64,000 bases of DNA, taken from Chitinophagaceae bacterium. Lineage in GTDB: Bacteria; Bacteroidota; Bacteroidia; Chitinophagales; Chitinophagaceae. The notes beneath the pieces were generated by a model, which was given only the letters and a program-made list of their open reading frames with translations, had not been told where the DNA came from and did no database searches. The translations under genes were made by a program, and so were the position numbers. Each line of letters opens with the position of its first letter. Positions within the stretch are counted from its first letter, which is position 1. Shown piece by piece: positions 43,690-51,082 of this stretch. The stretch covers positions 248,001 through 312,000 of the forward strand of contig JAFKGQ010000009.1 in NCBI GenBank assembly GCA_017307755.1. The letters run 5' to 3'.

Positions 43690-44463
43690 TTATTGTTTGA
43701 TGGCTTCGATCCTCAGTCTTTTATAGTTGCCGTACCATTTATGGTTGCGAAAGTTCGTAGGTCTTACCGCCTCCTGTATCTCTTCCAGGACGGGTTCGAT
43801 GTGTTCCTGGGGTATATTGTCAAAGAATGCACTGCCGAACATTTTTATCCAGTCCTTGATACCATTTTCCGTGTCTTTTAACTCGGTGGGTCTGTCGAAG
43901 TGCGAGGCATAGTTGATCCGATAGCCTTTCTTTTCCAGCAGGGAGGTGTATTCGCCCAGGGAAGGGAAGTACCATAACTGGCGGGCTGCGTTGTGATAGT
44001 ATCCGTGTCTTGTCAGCACTTTACGGGTGTTGACTACGATCTCTTCCACATTGCCTTTGCCGCCCATTTCCAGGATGAGACGTCCGCCTGTGCGCAGATT
44101 ACGGGTGATGCAGTCGACGGCCTTTTCTTTATCCAGCACCCAGTGTAAAACCGCATTGGAAAAAACGGCGTCGAACATCTCATCGAAATCGAAGTCGGTA
44201 GCGGACATGACCCGGAAGTCGATGTCGGGAAAGATAGCCGATGCCTTTTCGATCATAGCGGCGGAGCTGTCGATGCCTGTTACGCGGGCCCCGGTGAGGG
44301 AGATCTGGTGGGTGAGGTGTCCTGTGCCGCAGCCGAGGTCCAATATCCTTTCGCCAGCCTGCGGGTTGAGCAGGCTGATGAGGTCCTCTCCGTATTTGAA
44401 GACAAAGGCGTGCTTGTCCTCGTAGAGGTTGGTATTCCAGCTTGTATTTGTCTTTGTCAACAT
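43690..44463 (-). CDS. SAM-dependent methyltransferase embedded in ilv operon
   Basis: The 257-residue protein shows the class I methyltransferase motif ILDLGCGTGHLTHQISL near residue 40, then VTGIDSSAAMIEKA and FDAVFSNAVLHWVLDKE. The overall pattern resembles trans-aconitate 2-methyltransferase-like enzymes acting on small acids. It starts 7 bases after ilvB ends and stops 12 bases before ilvN, so it is certainly cotranscribed with them. A role on a branched-chain or tricarboxylic intermediate is possible, but the substrate cannot be read from the sequence. Confidence 0.85.
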   Translation of the reverse strand: MLTKTNTSWNTNLYEDKHAFVFKYGEDLISLLNPQAGERILDLGCGTGHLTHQISLTGARVTGIDSSAAMIEKASAIFPDIDFRVMSATDFDFDEMFDAVFSNAVLHWVLDKEKAVDCITRNLRTGGRLILEMGGKGNVEEIVVNTRKVLTRHGYYHNAARQLWYFPSLGEYTSLLEKKGYRINYASHFDRPTELKDTENGIKDWIKMFGSAFFDNIPQEHIEPVLEEIQEAVRPTNFRNHKWYGNYKRLRIEAIKQ

Positions 44464-44470
44464 TTTCGGC

Positions 44471-46240
44471 CTATTTAAGTCTTATCTCACTGACGCTGCA
44501 GCCCTGAGGTACCATGGGAAATACGTTGTTCTCCTTACCTACGACTACTTCCAGCAGATAGGAACCTTTATGATCGAGCATGGTCTTTACTGCTTTTTCA
44601 AGGTCTGCCCGTTGGTGGATGCTTTGTCCGGCGATGCCGTAGCCTTTTGCCACCATGACGAAGTCGGGGCTGGCGATATCCACGAAGGAATAGCGTTTGT
44701 CATGGAATAGCTGTTGCCATTGGCGTACCATGCCCAGGAAATGGTTGTTCAGGATCATGATCTTTACGTTGAGTTCCGTCTGCATGATGGTGCCCAGTTC
44801 CTGGAGGGTCATCTGGAAGCCTCCGTCGCCGATGATGGCGACGACGGTACGATCCTGCGCGCCAAACTTGGCGCCGATGGCGGCGGGCAGACCGAAGCCC
44901 ATGGTGCCCAGACCACCGGAGGTGATGTTGCTGCGGGTCTTGTTAAATTCCGCGTAGCGGCAGGCGACCATCTGGTGCTGACCCACGTCGGTGACGATGA
45001 TGGCGTCACCACCTGTGAGTTCGTTAAGCACTTTCATTACCTCACCCATGGTCATCTGTTCGGCGGAGGGGTTGAGCTCTTCTTTTATGACTGCGTCTAC
45101 CTCTTCCTTATAGTAGTCTTTGAATCTTTTTAGCCATTCGGGGTGGCTTTTTTTCTGGATGAGCGTTGTCAACAGGGGAAGCGTTTCCTTACAGTCGCCC
45201 CATACGCCTACGGCAGCTTTTACGTTCTTGTCGATCTCGGCGGGGTCGATGTCCAGATGGATGACGGTGGCTTGTTTGGCGTATTTGTCCAGGCGTCCCG
45301 TAACCCGATCATCAAACCGCATGCCTATGGCGATGAGCACGTCGCATTCATTGGTGAGGACGTTGGGGCCGTAGTTGCCGTGCATCCCCAGCATACCGAC
45401 GTTGAGGGGGTGGTCGGTGGGCAGGGCGCTGAGGCCCATGATGGTCCAGGCGGAGGGGATACCGCTTTTTTCAACGAATTCCCGGAATTCTTTTTCCGCC
45501 TTGCCCAGGATAACACCTTGTCCAAAGAGAACGAAGGGGCGCTGGGCCTGGTTGATCAGTTCTGCCGCCTGTTGGATATATTCTTTTCTTACGATGGGCT
45601 TTGGTCTGTAGCTTCTGATATGGGTACACTTCGTATAGCCTTCGTAGTTAAATTTCTGTATTTGCGCATTTTTGGTGATGTCGATGAGGACGGGGCCGGG
45701 GCGGCCGCTGCCGGCGATATAAAATGCTTTGGCCAGTACGGAGGGGATCTCCGTGGCATCGGTCACCTGGTAGTTCCATTTGGTAACGGGCGTGGTTATA
45801 TTGATCACGTCTGTCTCCTGGAAGGCGTCGGTACCCAGCAGGTGGGCAAAGACCTGCCCGGTGACACATACCAGGGGGGTGCTGTCGATCATGGCGTCTG
45901 CCAGTCCGGTGACGAGGTTTGTTGCTCCGGGACCGCTGGTGGCGAACACGACGCCTGTTTTACCGGAGGAGCGGGCATACCCTTGCGCGGCGTGTATGCC
46001 GCCTTGTTCGTGACGGACGAGGATATGTTTTAATTTTTCCTGATAGTCGTAGAGCGCATCATAGATGGGCATGATAGCGCCTCCGGGATACCCGAAGATC
46101 GTGTCGACGTCTTCTTCTACGAAGGCTTCCAGGACGGCGACGGAGCCGCTGATTTCGCGAGCGACCGGGGCAGCCTTTTTGGCGGCGGTGGTTTTAGCCT
46201 TTGATTGGGCGGGTGCGGGTGTTGTTGTTGCGTTGCTCAT
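44471..46240 (-). CDS. ilvB: Acetolactate synthase, large catalytic subunit
   Basis: The 589-residue ThDP enzyme condenses pyruvate with pyruvate or 2-oxobutanoate. It shows the catalytic Glu region IFGYPGGAIMPIYDALYDY and VRHEQGGIHAAQGYARSSGK, and the ThDP-magnesium motif IIGDGGFQMTLQELGTI near residue 455. The first 28 residues are a low-complexity Ala/Thr/Lys/Pro tail (NATTTPAPAQSKAKTTAAKK) not needed for the fold. The gene lies between ilvD and the methyltransferase gene. Confidence 0.96.
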   Translation of the reverse strand: MSNATTTPAPAQSKAKTTAAKKAAPVAREISGSVAVLEAFVEEDVDTIFGYPGGAIMPIYDALYDYQEKLKHILVRHEQGGIHAAQGYARSSGKTGVVFATSGPGATNLVTGLADAMIDSTPLVCVTGQVFAHLLGTDAFQETDVINITTPVTKWNYQVTDATEIPSVLAKAFYIAGSGRPGPVLIDITKNAQIQKFNYEGYTKCTHIRSYRPKPIVRKEYIQQAAELINQAQRPFVLFGQGVILGKAEKEFREFVEKSGIPSAWTIMGLSALPTDHPLNVGMLGMHGNYGPNVLTNECDVLIAIGMRFDDRVTGRLDKYAKQATVIHLDIDPAEIDKNVKAAVGVWGDCKETLPLLTTLIQKKSHPEWLKRFKDYYKEEVDAVIKEELNPSAEQMTMGEVMKVLNELTGGDAIIVTDVGQHQMVACRYAEFNKTRSNITSGGLGTMGFGLPAAIGAKFGAQDRTVVAIIGDGGFQMTLQELGTIMQTELNVKIMILNNHFLGMVRQWQQLFHDKRYSFVDIASPDFVMVAKGYGIAGQSIHQRADLEKAVKTMLDHKGSYLLEVVVGKENNVFPMVPQGCSVSEIRLK

Positions 46241-46259
46241 AAAATAATTTTTGTGATGA

Positions 46260-47939
46260 TCAGAACTCGTCTGTTACGCATCCTTCGGCTGCTGTCTTTA
46301 CCTGCTTTGCATATTTATAGAGGAGGCCTTTGGACGCTTTTAGCGCCGGTTGTTTCCAGGCTGCCTTACGTTTAGCCAGTTCTTCGGGCGCTACTTTTAG
46401 CGTAATAGTATTTTTTGTCGCATCCAGTTCGATGGTGTCGTTGTCGTGAACCAGGGCGATCGTGCCCCCTTCATAGGCTTCCGGGGTGATGTGACCCACC
46501 ACGAAGCCGTGTGTACCGCCGCTGAAGCGGCCGTCGGTGATGAGGGCGACGCTTTTCCCCAGGCCGGCGCCGATGAGGGCGGACGTTGGTTTTAGCATTT
46601 CGGGCATACCGGGAGCTCCTTTTGGACCCACTTGACGGATGACCACCACGTCGCCGGGTTTTATCTTGCCTGTGTTGATGCCGCTGATCAACTCGTGTTC
46701 CCCGTCGAAGACTCTTGCAGGGCCTTCGAACCTTTCTCCTTCCTTACCGCTGATCTTGGCAACGCTGCCTCCTTCGGCGAGATTGCCATAGAGTATCTGC
46801 AGGTGCCCGGTGGTCTTGATAGGTTTTTCCAGGGGGTAGATGATATCCTGTGTTTTAAAGTCGATGGCCGGGATGTCCTTTAGGTTTTCAGCCAGGGTCT
46901 TGCCGGTGACGGTGAGACAGTCTCCGTGCAGCAATCCTTTTTCCAGCAGGTATTTCATCACGGCGGGGATACCTCCGTGTTCGTGGAGGTCCTGCATCAG
47001 ATATTTGCCGCTGGGTTTGAAGTCGGCCAGTACGGGGATCCTGTCGCTGATGGTCTGGAAGTCGTCCTGGCTCAGGGGTATGTCCACGCTGCGGGCGATG
47101 GCCAGCAGGTGCAGGACGGCGTTGGTGCTGCCACCCAGGACCATGATGGTAGTGATGGCATTTTCAAAAGCTTTCCGGGTCATAATATCCCGGGGCTTGA
47201 TATCTTTTTCCAGCAATACGCGGATGGCGTTGCCGGATGCGTGACATTCTTTTCTTTTTTCTTCGCTGAGGGCGGGATTAGAAGAAGAGTAGGGGAGGCT
47301 CATGCCCAGCGCTTCGGCGGCGGCGGCCATGGTATTGGCGGTGTACATACCGCCACAGGCGCCTGCCCCCGGGCAGGAGTTCATGACGATACCTTTGAAG
47401 TCGGCCTCATTCAGTTTGCCGGCGATCTTTTGTCCCAGCGCTTCGAAAGAGGATACGATGTTGAGGTCCTGCCCTTTATAGTGACCGGGGGCGATGGTGC
47501 CGCCGTATACCATGATCGAGGGGCGGTTGAGCCGGCCCATGGCCATCAGGGAGCCTGGCATGTTCTTGTCGCAGCCGGGCAGGGCGATGAGCCCGTCATA
47601 ATACTGAGCGCCGCATACGGCCTCGATGGAGTCGGCGATGATGTCGCGGCTTACCAGGGAGTAGCGCATGCCGTCGGTGCCATTGCTCATACCGTCGCTG
47701 ACACCGATGGTATTGAAGATGAGACCTACCAGATCATTATCCCATACGCCTTCCTTTACGATCTTCGAGAGGTCATTGAGATGCATGTTGCAGGTGTTGC
47801 CATCGTACCCCATACTGGCGATGCCCACCTGTGCTTTTTTGAGATCTTCGTCTGTCAGTCCAATGCCGTACAACATTGCCTGGGCGGCGGGTTGCGTTGG
47901 GTCCTGTGTGAGCGTCTTGCTGTATTTATTCAGTTCCAT
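46260..47939 (-). CDS. ilvD: Dihydroxy-acid dehydratase
   Basis: The 559-residue iron-sulphur enzyme makes the 2-keto acids of valine and isoleucine. Cluster cysteines are in LPGCDKNMPGSLMAMG near residue 120 and CPGAGACGGMYTANTMAAAAE near 190; TDGRFSGGTHGFVVGHITPEA near 470 is the other signature. It starts after ilvE in the operon with a 20-base gap, and ilvB follows after 19 bases. Assignment is firm. Confidence 0.96.
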   Translation of the reverse strand: MELNKYSKTLTQDPTQPAAQAMLYGIGLTDEDLKKAQVGIASMGYDGNTCNMHLNDLSKIVKEGVWDNDLVGLIFNTIGVSDGMSNGTDGMRYSLVSRDIIADSIEAVCGAQYYDGLIALPGCDKNMPGSLMAMGRLNRPSIMVYGGTIAPGHYKGQDLNIVSSFEALGQKIAGKLNEADFKGIVMNSCPGAGACGGMYTANTMAAAAEALGMSLPYSSSNPALSEEKRKECHASGNAIRVLLEKDIKPRDIMTRKAFENAITTIMVLGGSTNAVLHLLAIARSVDIPLSQDDFQTISDRIPVLADFKPSGKYLMQDLHEHGGIPAVMKYLLEKGLLHGDCLTVTGKTLAENLKDIPAIDFKTQDIIYPLEKPIKTTGHLQILYGNLAEGGSVAKISGKEGERFEGPARVFDGEHELISGINTGKIKPGDVVVIRQVGPKGAPGMPEMLKPTSALIGAGLGKSVALITDGRFSGGTHGFVVGHITPEAYEGGTIALVHDNDTIELDATKNTITLKVAPEELAKRKAAWKQPALKASKGLLYKYAKQVKTAAEGCVTDEF

Positions 47940-47959
47940 TTTGTTGATGCTGGGTTAGT

Positions 47960-48847
47960 TTATGCTAATGCTAATTGTTTTTCGGTGACTTTATCCATAT
48001 ATGCCTGCTGGATCTTTTTACCTAAAGTTTCTTTCCAGGGAGCAGGGAATTTTGTGTTATCGATGGATTCCCAGCCTATGACCTCTGCCGCGGTGCCGCA
48101 GAAGAAGGCTGCGTCGGCGGCTTTCAATTGTTGTATGGTGTATTGTCCTTCTTCTACAGGTATATTCAGTTCATTACATATTTCGAGGACGGTGGCTCTT
48201 GTGATACCCGGCAGGATATTGCCTTTTGCGGGTGTGAACAGGGCGCCGTCCTTTTCGAAGAATATATTTGCGCCGGTGCCTTCGGCGATAAAGCCGTGGA
48301 TATCGGTGAGCAGGGCTTCGTCGAAGCCTTTGGCTTTTGCTTCCTGACTGGCCAGTATGGAGTTGACGTAGTGACCGGAGGCTTTTGCTTCGATGTGGAA
48401 TGCTTTTGGGTTGGGTCGTTGGAAGGAGGAGGTCATGACCTTCAGCAGCCTCTCCCCGAAGAAGGGCGCCATTTCCCAGGTCTGGATGATGGTATAAGAG
48501 GTAGTGTTGAGATTGAAGCTCATGTTGGCTGGTGCGTATACGACGGGGCGGATATAGGCGTCCTGGAGGTTGTTGAGTTTTAGGACCTCGTAAGTAGCCT
48601 TGATCAGGGTGTCCGTGTCGTATTTGTATGGCATGTTCAAGGCTTCGGCGGACCTGCAGAGGCGATCGTAGTGTTCGACTGCTTTGAAGATCCGTGTGGC
48701 GCCGGCGGCGGTGCGATAGGACCGGATACCTTCGAATACGGCGTAGCCGTAGTGGAGGGATTGGCTATAGAGGTCCGTTTTGGCTTCCGAAGCCTTTACG
48801 ATGTTGCCGTCCTGCCAGAGAACGGTATGTTCATTGTAGTATGCCAT
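47960..48847 (-). CDS. ilvE: Branched-chain amino-acid aminotransferase
   Basis: The 295-residue fold-type IV PLP enzyme begins MAYYNEHTVLWQDGNIVKA. It has the LHYGYAVFEGIRSYRT region near residue 32, the PLP lysine in FHIEAKASGHYVNSILAS-type segment near 155, and the signature EGTGANIFFEKDGALFTPAKGN in two blocks. It transaminates the keto acids of Val, Ile and Leu. It is the first gene after the ilv attenuator, so its expression should depend most directly on leader-peptide control. Confidence 0.95.
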   Translation of the reverse strand: MAYYNEHTVLWQDGNIVKASEAKTDLYSQSLHYGYAVFEGIRSYRTAAGATRIFKAVEHYDRLCRSAEALNMPYKYDTDTLIKATYEVLKLNNLQDAYIRPVVYAPANMSFNLNTTSYTIIQTWEMAPFFGERLLKVMTSSFQRPNPKAFHIEAKASGHYVNSILASQEAKAKGFDEALLTDIHGFIAEGTGANIFFEKDGALFTPAKGNILPGITRATVLEICNELNIPVEEGQYTIQQLKAADAAFFCGTAAEVIGWESIDNTKFPAPWKETLGKKIQQAYMDKVTEKQLALA

Positions 48848-48909
48848 ACTTTACTTTGTTTGTTTAAGTCCTGGCCCTCATCGGGCTGACTTTAGTTTTT
48901 CTAGAATCT

Positions 48910-48946
48910 CATGTCGGGCCTTCGGCCGGCGGAGCTGTGCTCCGCC
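48910..48946 (-). repeat. Double-hairpin element, copy D, between ilv attenuator and ilvE
   Basis: In the transcript GGCGGAGC-ACA-GCTCCGCC (48946-48928) is followed by GGCC-GAA-GGCC (48927-48917) and CCGACATGAG. It is the clearest copy of the family and lies in every ilv mRNA that escapes attenuation. Confidence 0.72.
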
Positions 48947-48962
48947 CTTCGATTGGTTGAGT

Positions 48963-49001
48963 CCTAAAAAGAAGCGACCCGCCTTTGGGAGGCGGGTCGC
49001 T
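48963..49001 (-). terminator. ilv attenuator (terminator with competing antiterminator)
   Basis: AGCGACCCGCC (49001-48991) pairs perfectly with GGCGGGTCGCT (48983-48973) and TTCTTTTTAGG follows. The segment CCCGCCTCCC (48996-48987) of its 5' arm and loop can instead pair, 9 of 10 bases, with GGGAGGAGGG at 49042-49033, which encodes the Gly-rich end of the leader peptide. That is the classic terminator/antiterminator choice. Confidence 0.84.
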
Positions 49002-49026
49002 GGTATTATTAGTTTATGTATTTAAA

Positions 49027-49134
49027 TTACCACCCTCCTCCCTGAATCGCAGGAATAATAATCACCACCACCACCACCGCAATCGCTGCGGCGGCTAGTC
49101 GTGTGATAACATTATATGATCTGCGTTGGTCCAT
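49027..49134 (-). CDS. ilvL: ilv operon leader peptide (Ile/Val control codons)
   Basis: ATG (49132-49134) to TAA (49027-49029) encodes 35 residues. Residues 20-27 are five consecutive GTG Val codons and three ATT Ile codons, then Pro-Ala-Ile. E. coli IlvL contains a very similar VVVIIIPP run. The peptide ends with Gly-Gly-Gly-Trp, whose codons form the antiterminator strand. A ribosome stalled on Val or Ile leaves GGGAGGAGGG free; one that reaches the stop covers it and lets the terminator form. A perfect promoter lies 18 bases upstream. The segment is also hydrophobic, so a membrane peptide cannot be excluded, but the regulatory reading explains every part. Confidence 0.85.
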   Translation of the reverse strand: MDQRRSYNVITRLAAAAIAVVVVVIIIPAIQGGGW

Positions 49135-49151
49135 GAAGGATGTATTCTTTT

Positions 49152-49182
49152 CAAAGATACTCCCGCCAATCGAATAAACAAA
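49152..49182 (-). promoter_or_regulatory. ilv operon promoter
   Basis: On the minus strand TTTG (49182-49179), exactly 19 bases, then TATCTTTG (49159-49152) are a perfect Bacteroidota promoter. The start would be near 49146, about 12 bases before the leader-peptide ATG. Confidence 0.86.
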
Positions 49183-49204
49183 GAACTATTTTTTGCCTTT
49201 TGTC

Positions 49205-49238
49205 AAAAAAATCAGGCGCGCTGTGCGCGGGGCTGATT
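49205..49238 (-). terminator. Terminator of leuACDB unit
   Basis: AATCAG (49238-49233) pairs with CTGATT, and CGCGC with GCGCG inside around ACA; TTTTTTT follows. It starts on the leuB stop codon, so leu and ilv genes are separate transcripts despite being contiguous. Confidence 0.8.
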
Positions 49239-50352
49239 AGATTATGGTTGACTTACGCAACTCGATATTCTCTTTATGAATATCACCCGGGATCTTTCCG
49301 CCTACGTAATCGCTGATCAGTTCGCCGATGGTGGACGTGAAATAGAAGTTCACGGGATCGATGTCTTTGGTGACGAAGCCATTCTGCAGTGTCCAGTTGG
49401 CGGCTTCGCGTACTCTGCCGGCTTCTTTATGCAGACTGAAGTGATCCAGCAGCATAGCGGCAGAGAGGATGCTGCCCAGGGGGTTGGCAATGTCCTTGCC
49501 GGCGGCCTGGGGATATGATCCATGGATAGGTTCGAAGAGGGCGGCACCTTTACCGATGGAGGCGGAAGGGAGGAGGCCCAGGGAGCCGCTGATGACGCTG
49601 GCTTCATCGCTGAGGATGTCCCCGAACATGTTTTCTGTCAAGATCACGTCGAATTGTTTTGGGTTCAGGATGATCTGCATGGCGGCGTTGTCCACGAAGA
49701 GGAAATCGACCTTTACATCGTTGTATTCTTTTGCAATGTCCTGTATTACCTTTCTCCACAGACGGGAGGTTTCCAGCACGTTGGCTTTATCCACGAGGGT
49801 CAGCCGTTTTTTCCGCTGCCGGGCCTGGCGGAAGGCGAGGTGTGCGATGCGTTCGATTTCTTCGCGGGTGTAGGTGCAATCGTCCGTGGCCTGGCTGCCG
49901 TCGGCGGATGTCTCTTTCTTTCCAAAATAAATACCGCCTGTCAGCTCGCGAAAGATGATAAAATCCACGCCCTCCAGGACTTTTGCCTTGAGGGGGGACA
50001 AATGTTGTAAGGCCGGGTAAGTGGCCACCGGCCTGATATTGGCAAACAATTGTAATGACTTCCTTAATTTGAGCAAGCCTTGCTCGGGCCGCACTTTTGC
50101 GGTGGGATCATTGTCGTATTTCGGATGACCGATGGCGCCGAAAAGAATAGCATCGCTGTTGAGGGCTGCTTCGATGGTTTCATCGGGCAGGGGATTGCCT
50201 GTCTTGTCGATGGCGTCGGCGCCCATCAGGCAATATTTATAAGTGAACTCGTGTCCACCGTGTTCGGCCACGGCGTTCAGCACTTTTATGGCTTGCCGGG
50301 TGACTTCGGGGCCGATGCCGTCGCCTTCTATAACAACAATGTTCTTTTGCAT
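49237..50352 (-). CDS. leuB: 3-isopropylmalate dehydrogenase
   Basis: The 371-residue protein belongs to the isocitrate/isopropylmalate dehydrogenase family. It opens with IVVIEGDGIGPEVTRQAIKVL, has the leucine-specific substrate loop with LLKLRKSLQLFANIRPV near residue 100, VDKANVLETSRLWRKV near 190, and the NAD-binding segment FEPIHGSYPQAAGKDIANP near 275. It oxidises 3-isopropylmalate in leucine synthesis. It is the last gene of the leu unit, with a terminator on its stop codon. Confidence 0.95.
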   Translation of the reverse strand: MQKNIVVIEGDGIGPEVTRQAIKVLNAVAEHGGHEFTYKYCLMGADAIDKTGNPLPDETIEAALNSDAILFGAIGHPKYDNDPTAKVRPEQGLLKLRKSLQLFANIRPVATYPALQHLSPLKAKVLEGVDFIIFRELTGGIYFGKKETSADGSQATDDCTYTREEIERIAHLAFRQARQRKKRLTLVDKANVLETSRLWRKVIQDIAKEYNDVKVDFLFVDNAAMQIILNPKQFDVILTENMFGDILSDEASVISGSLGLLPSASIGKGAALFEPIHGSYPQAAGKDIANPLGSILSAAMLLDHFSLHKEAGRVREAANWTLQNGFVTKDIDPVNFYFTSTIGELISDYVGGKIPGDIHKENIELRKSTII

Positions 50353-50387
50353 ACGATCTAGTTTTTGGGTATGGGGTTTAAATATAT

Positions 50388-50981
50388 TTATGCGTGTTGA
50401 TGTTCGAATGATTCAATCTCGTTGCGTATACTGAGTAAAAAATCTATATCGTCATAACCGTTGAGCAAACAGGTTTTTTTATAGTCATTGATATCGAATG
50501 TTTCTTTTTTGCCTGTGGACCCCAGGATGATGGTCTGTTCGGCGAGGTTGACGGTGATAAGGGTGGATGGATCGTTCTTTATGGCGGCGAAGGTTTCTTT
50601 CAGGAAGTCTTCGCTTACGGTCACGGGTAAAAGGAAATTATTGAGCGCGTTGTTCTTAAATATGTCGGCAAAGAAGCTGCTGATGACCACGTCAAAGCCT
50701 GCGTCTTTGATGGCCCAGGCGGCGTGCTCACGGCTGGAGCCGCAGCCAAAGTTCTTGCCTGCCACCAGGATGCTGCCTTTAAAAGCGGGGTCGTTGAGTA
50801 CAAATGTTGTTTTGGGCGTACCGTCGGCGTTATAGCGCCAGTCACGGAACAAATTGTCTCCGAACCCTTCCCTGCTGGTGGCCTTCAGGAAGCGGGCGGG
50901 TATGATCTGGTCTGTATCCACGTTCTCGATGTCAACGGGGACGGCAGTGGATTGGACGATATGGATGGATCGGTTGCTCAT
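50388..50981 (-). CDS. leuD: 3-isopropylmalate dehydratase, small subunit
   Basis: The 197-residue swivel-domain protein shows the family blocks NVDTDQIIPARFLKATSREG near residue 22 and LVAGKNFGCGSSREHAAWAI near 70. It completes the active site of the LeuC iron-sulphur subunit. It starts 16 bases after a perfect 15-pair hairpin that lies between it and leuC. Confidence 0.95.
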   Translation of the reverse strand: MSNRSIHIVQSTAVPVDIENVDTDQIIPARFLKATSREGFGDNLFRDWRYNADGTPKTTFVLNDPAFKGSILVAGKNFGCGSSREHAAWAIKDAGFDVVISSFFADIFKNNALNNFLLPVTVSEDFLKETFAAIKNDPSTLITVNLAEQTIILGSTGKKETFDINDYKKTCLLNGYDDIDFLLSIRNEIESFEHQHA

Positions 50982-50996
50982 TTTTTTTGTTATATA

Positions 50997-51038
50997 TGTG
51001 GGAATAGGGCTCTGAAAAAAATTAGCCCTATTCCCACA
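50997..51038 (-). promoter_or_regulatory. Long perfect hairpin between leuC and leuD
   Basis: TGTGGGAATAGGGCT (51038-51024) and AGCCCTATTCCCACA (51011-50997) form 15 perfect pairs around a 12-base loop. No T-run follows directly in the loop position of a terminator, although ATATATAACAAAAAAAATG leads to leuD. It may stabilise or process the mRNA between the two subunit genes. Confidence 0.62.
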
Positions 51039-51044
51039 AAAGGC

Positions 51045-51082
51045 TAATGTCTGACCTTCGGTCGAACCGCTTCCAGCGGTTC
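51045..51082 (-). repeat. Double-hairpin element, copy E, at leuC stop
   Basis: In the transcript GAACCGCT-GGA-AGCGGTTC (51082-51064) overlaps the leuC stop codon and is followed by GACC-GAA-GGTC (51063-51053) and AGACATTAG. The loop of the first hairpin is GGA rather than ACA, but the layout is the same. Confidence 0.7.

Noticed and set aside
46926..48347. 473-codon frame across ilvD and ilvE on the plus strand
   Set aside because: It is antisense to two intact conserved enzymes and has no family features.
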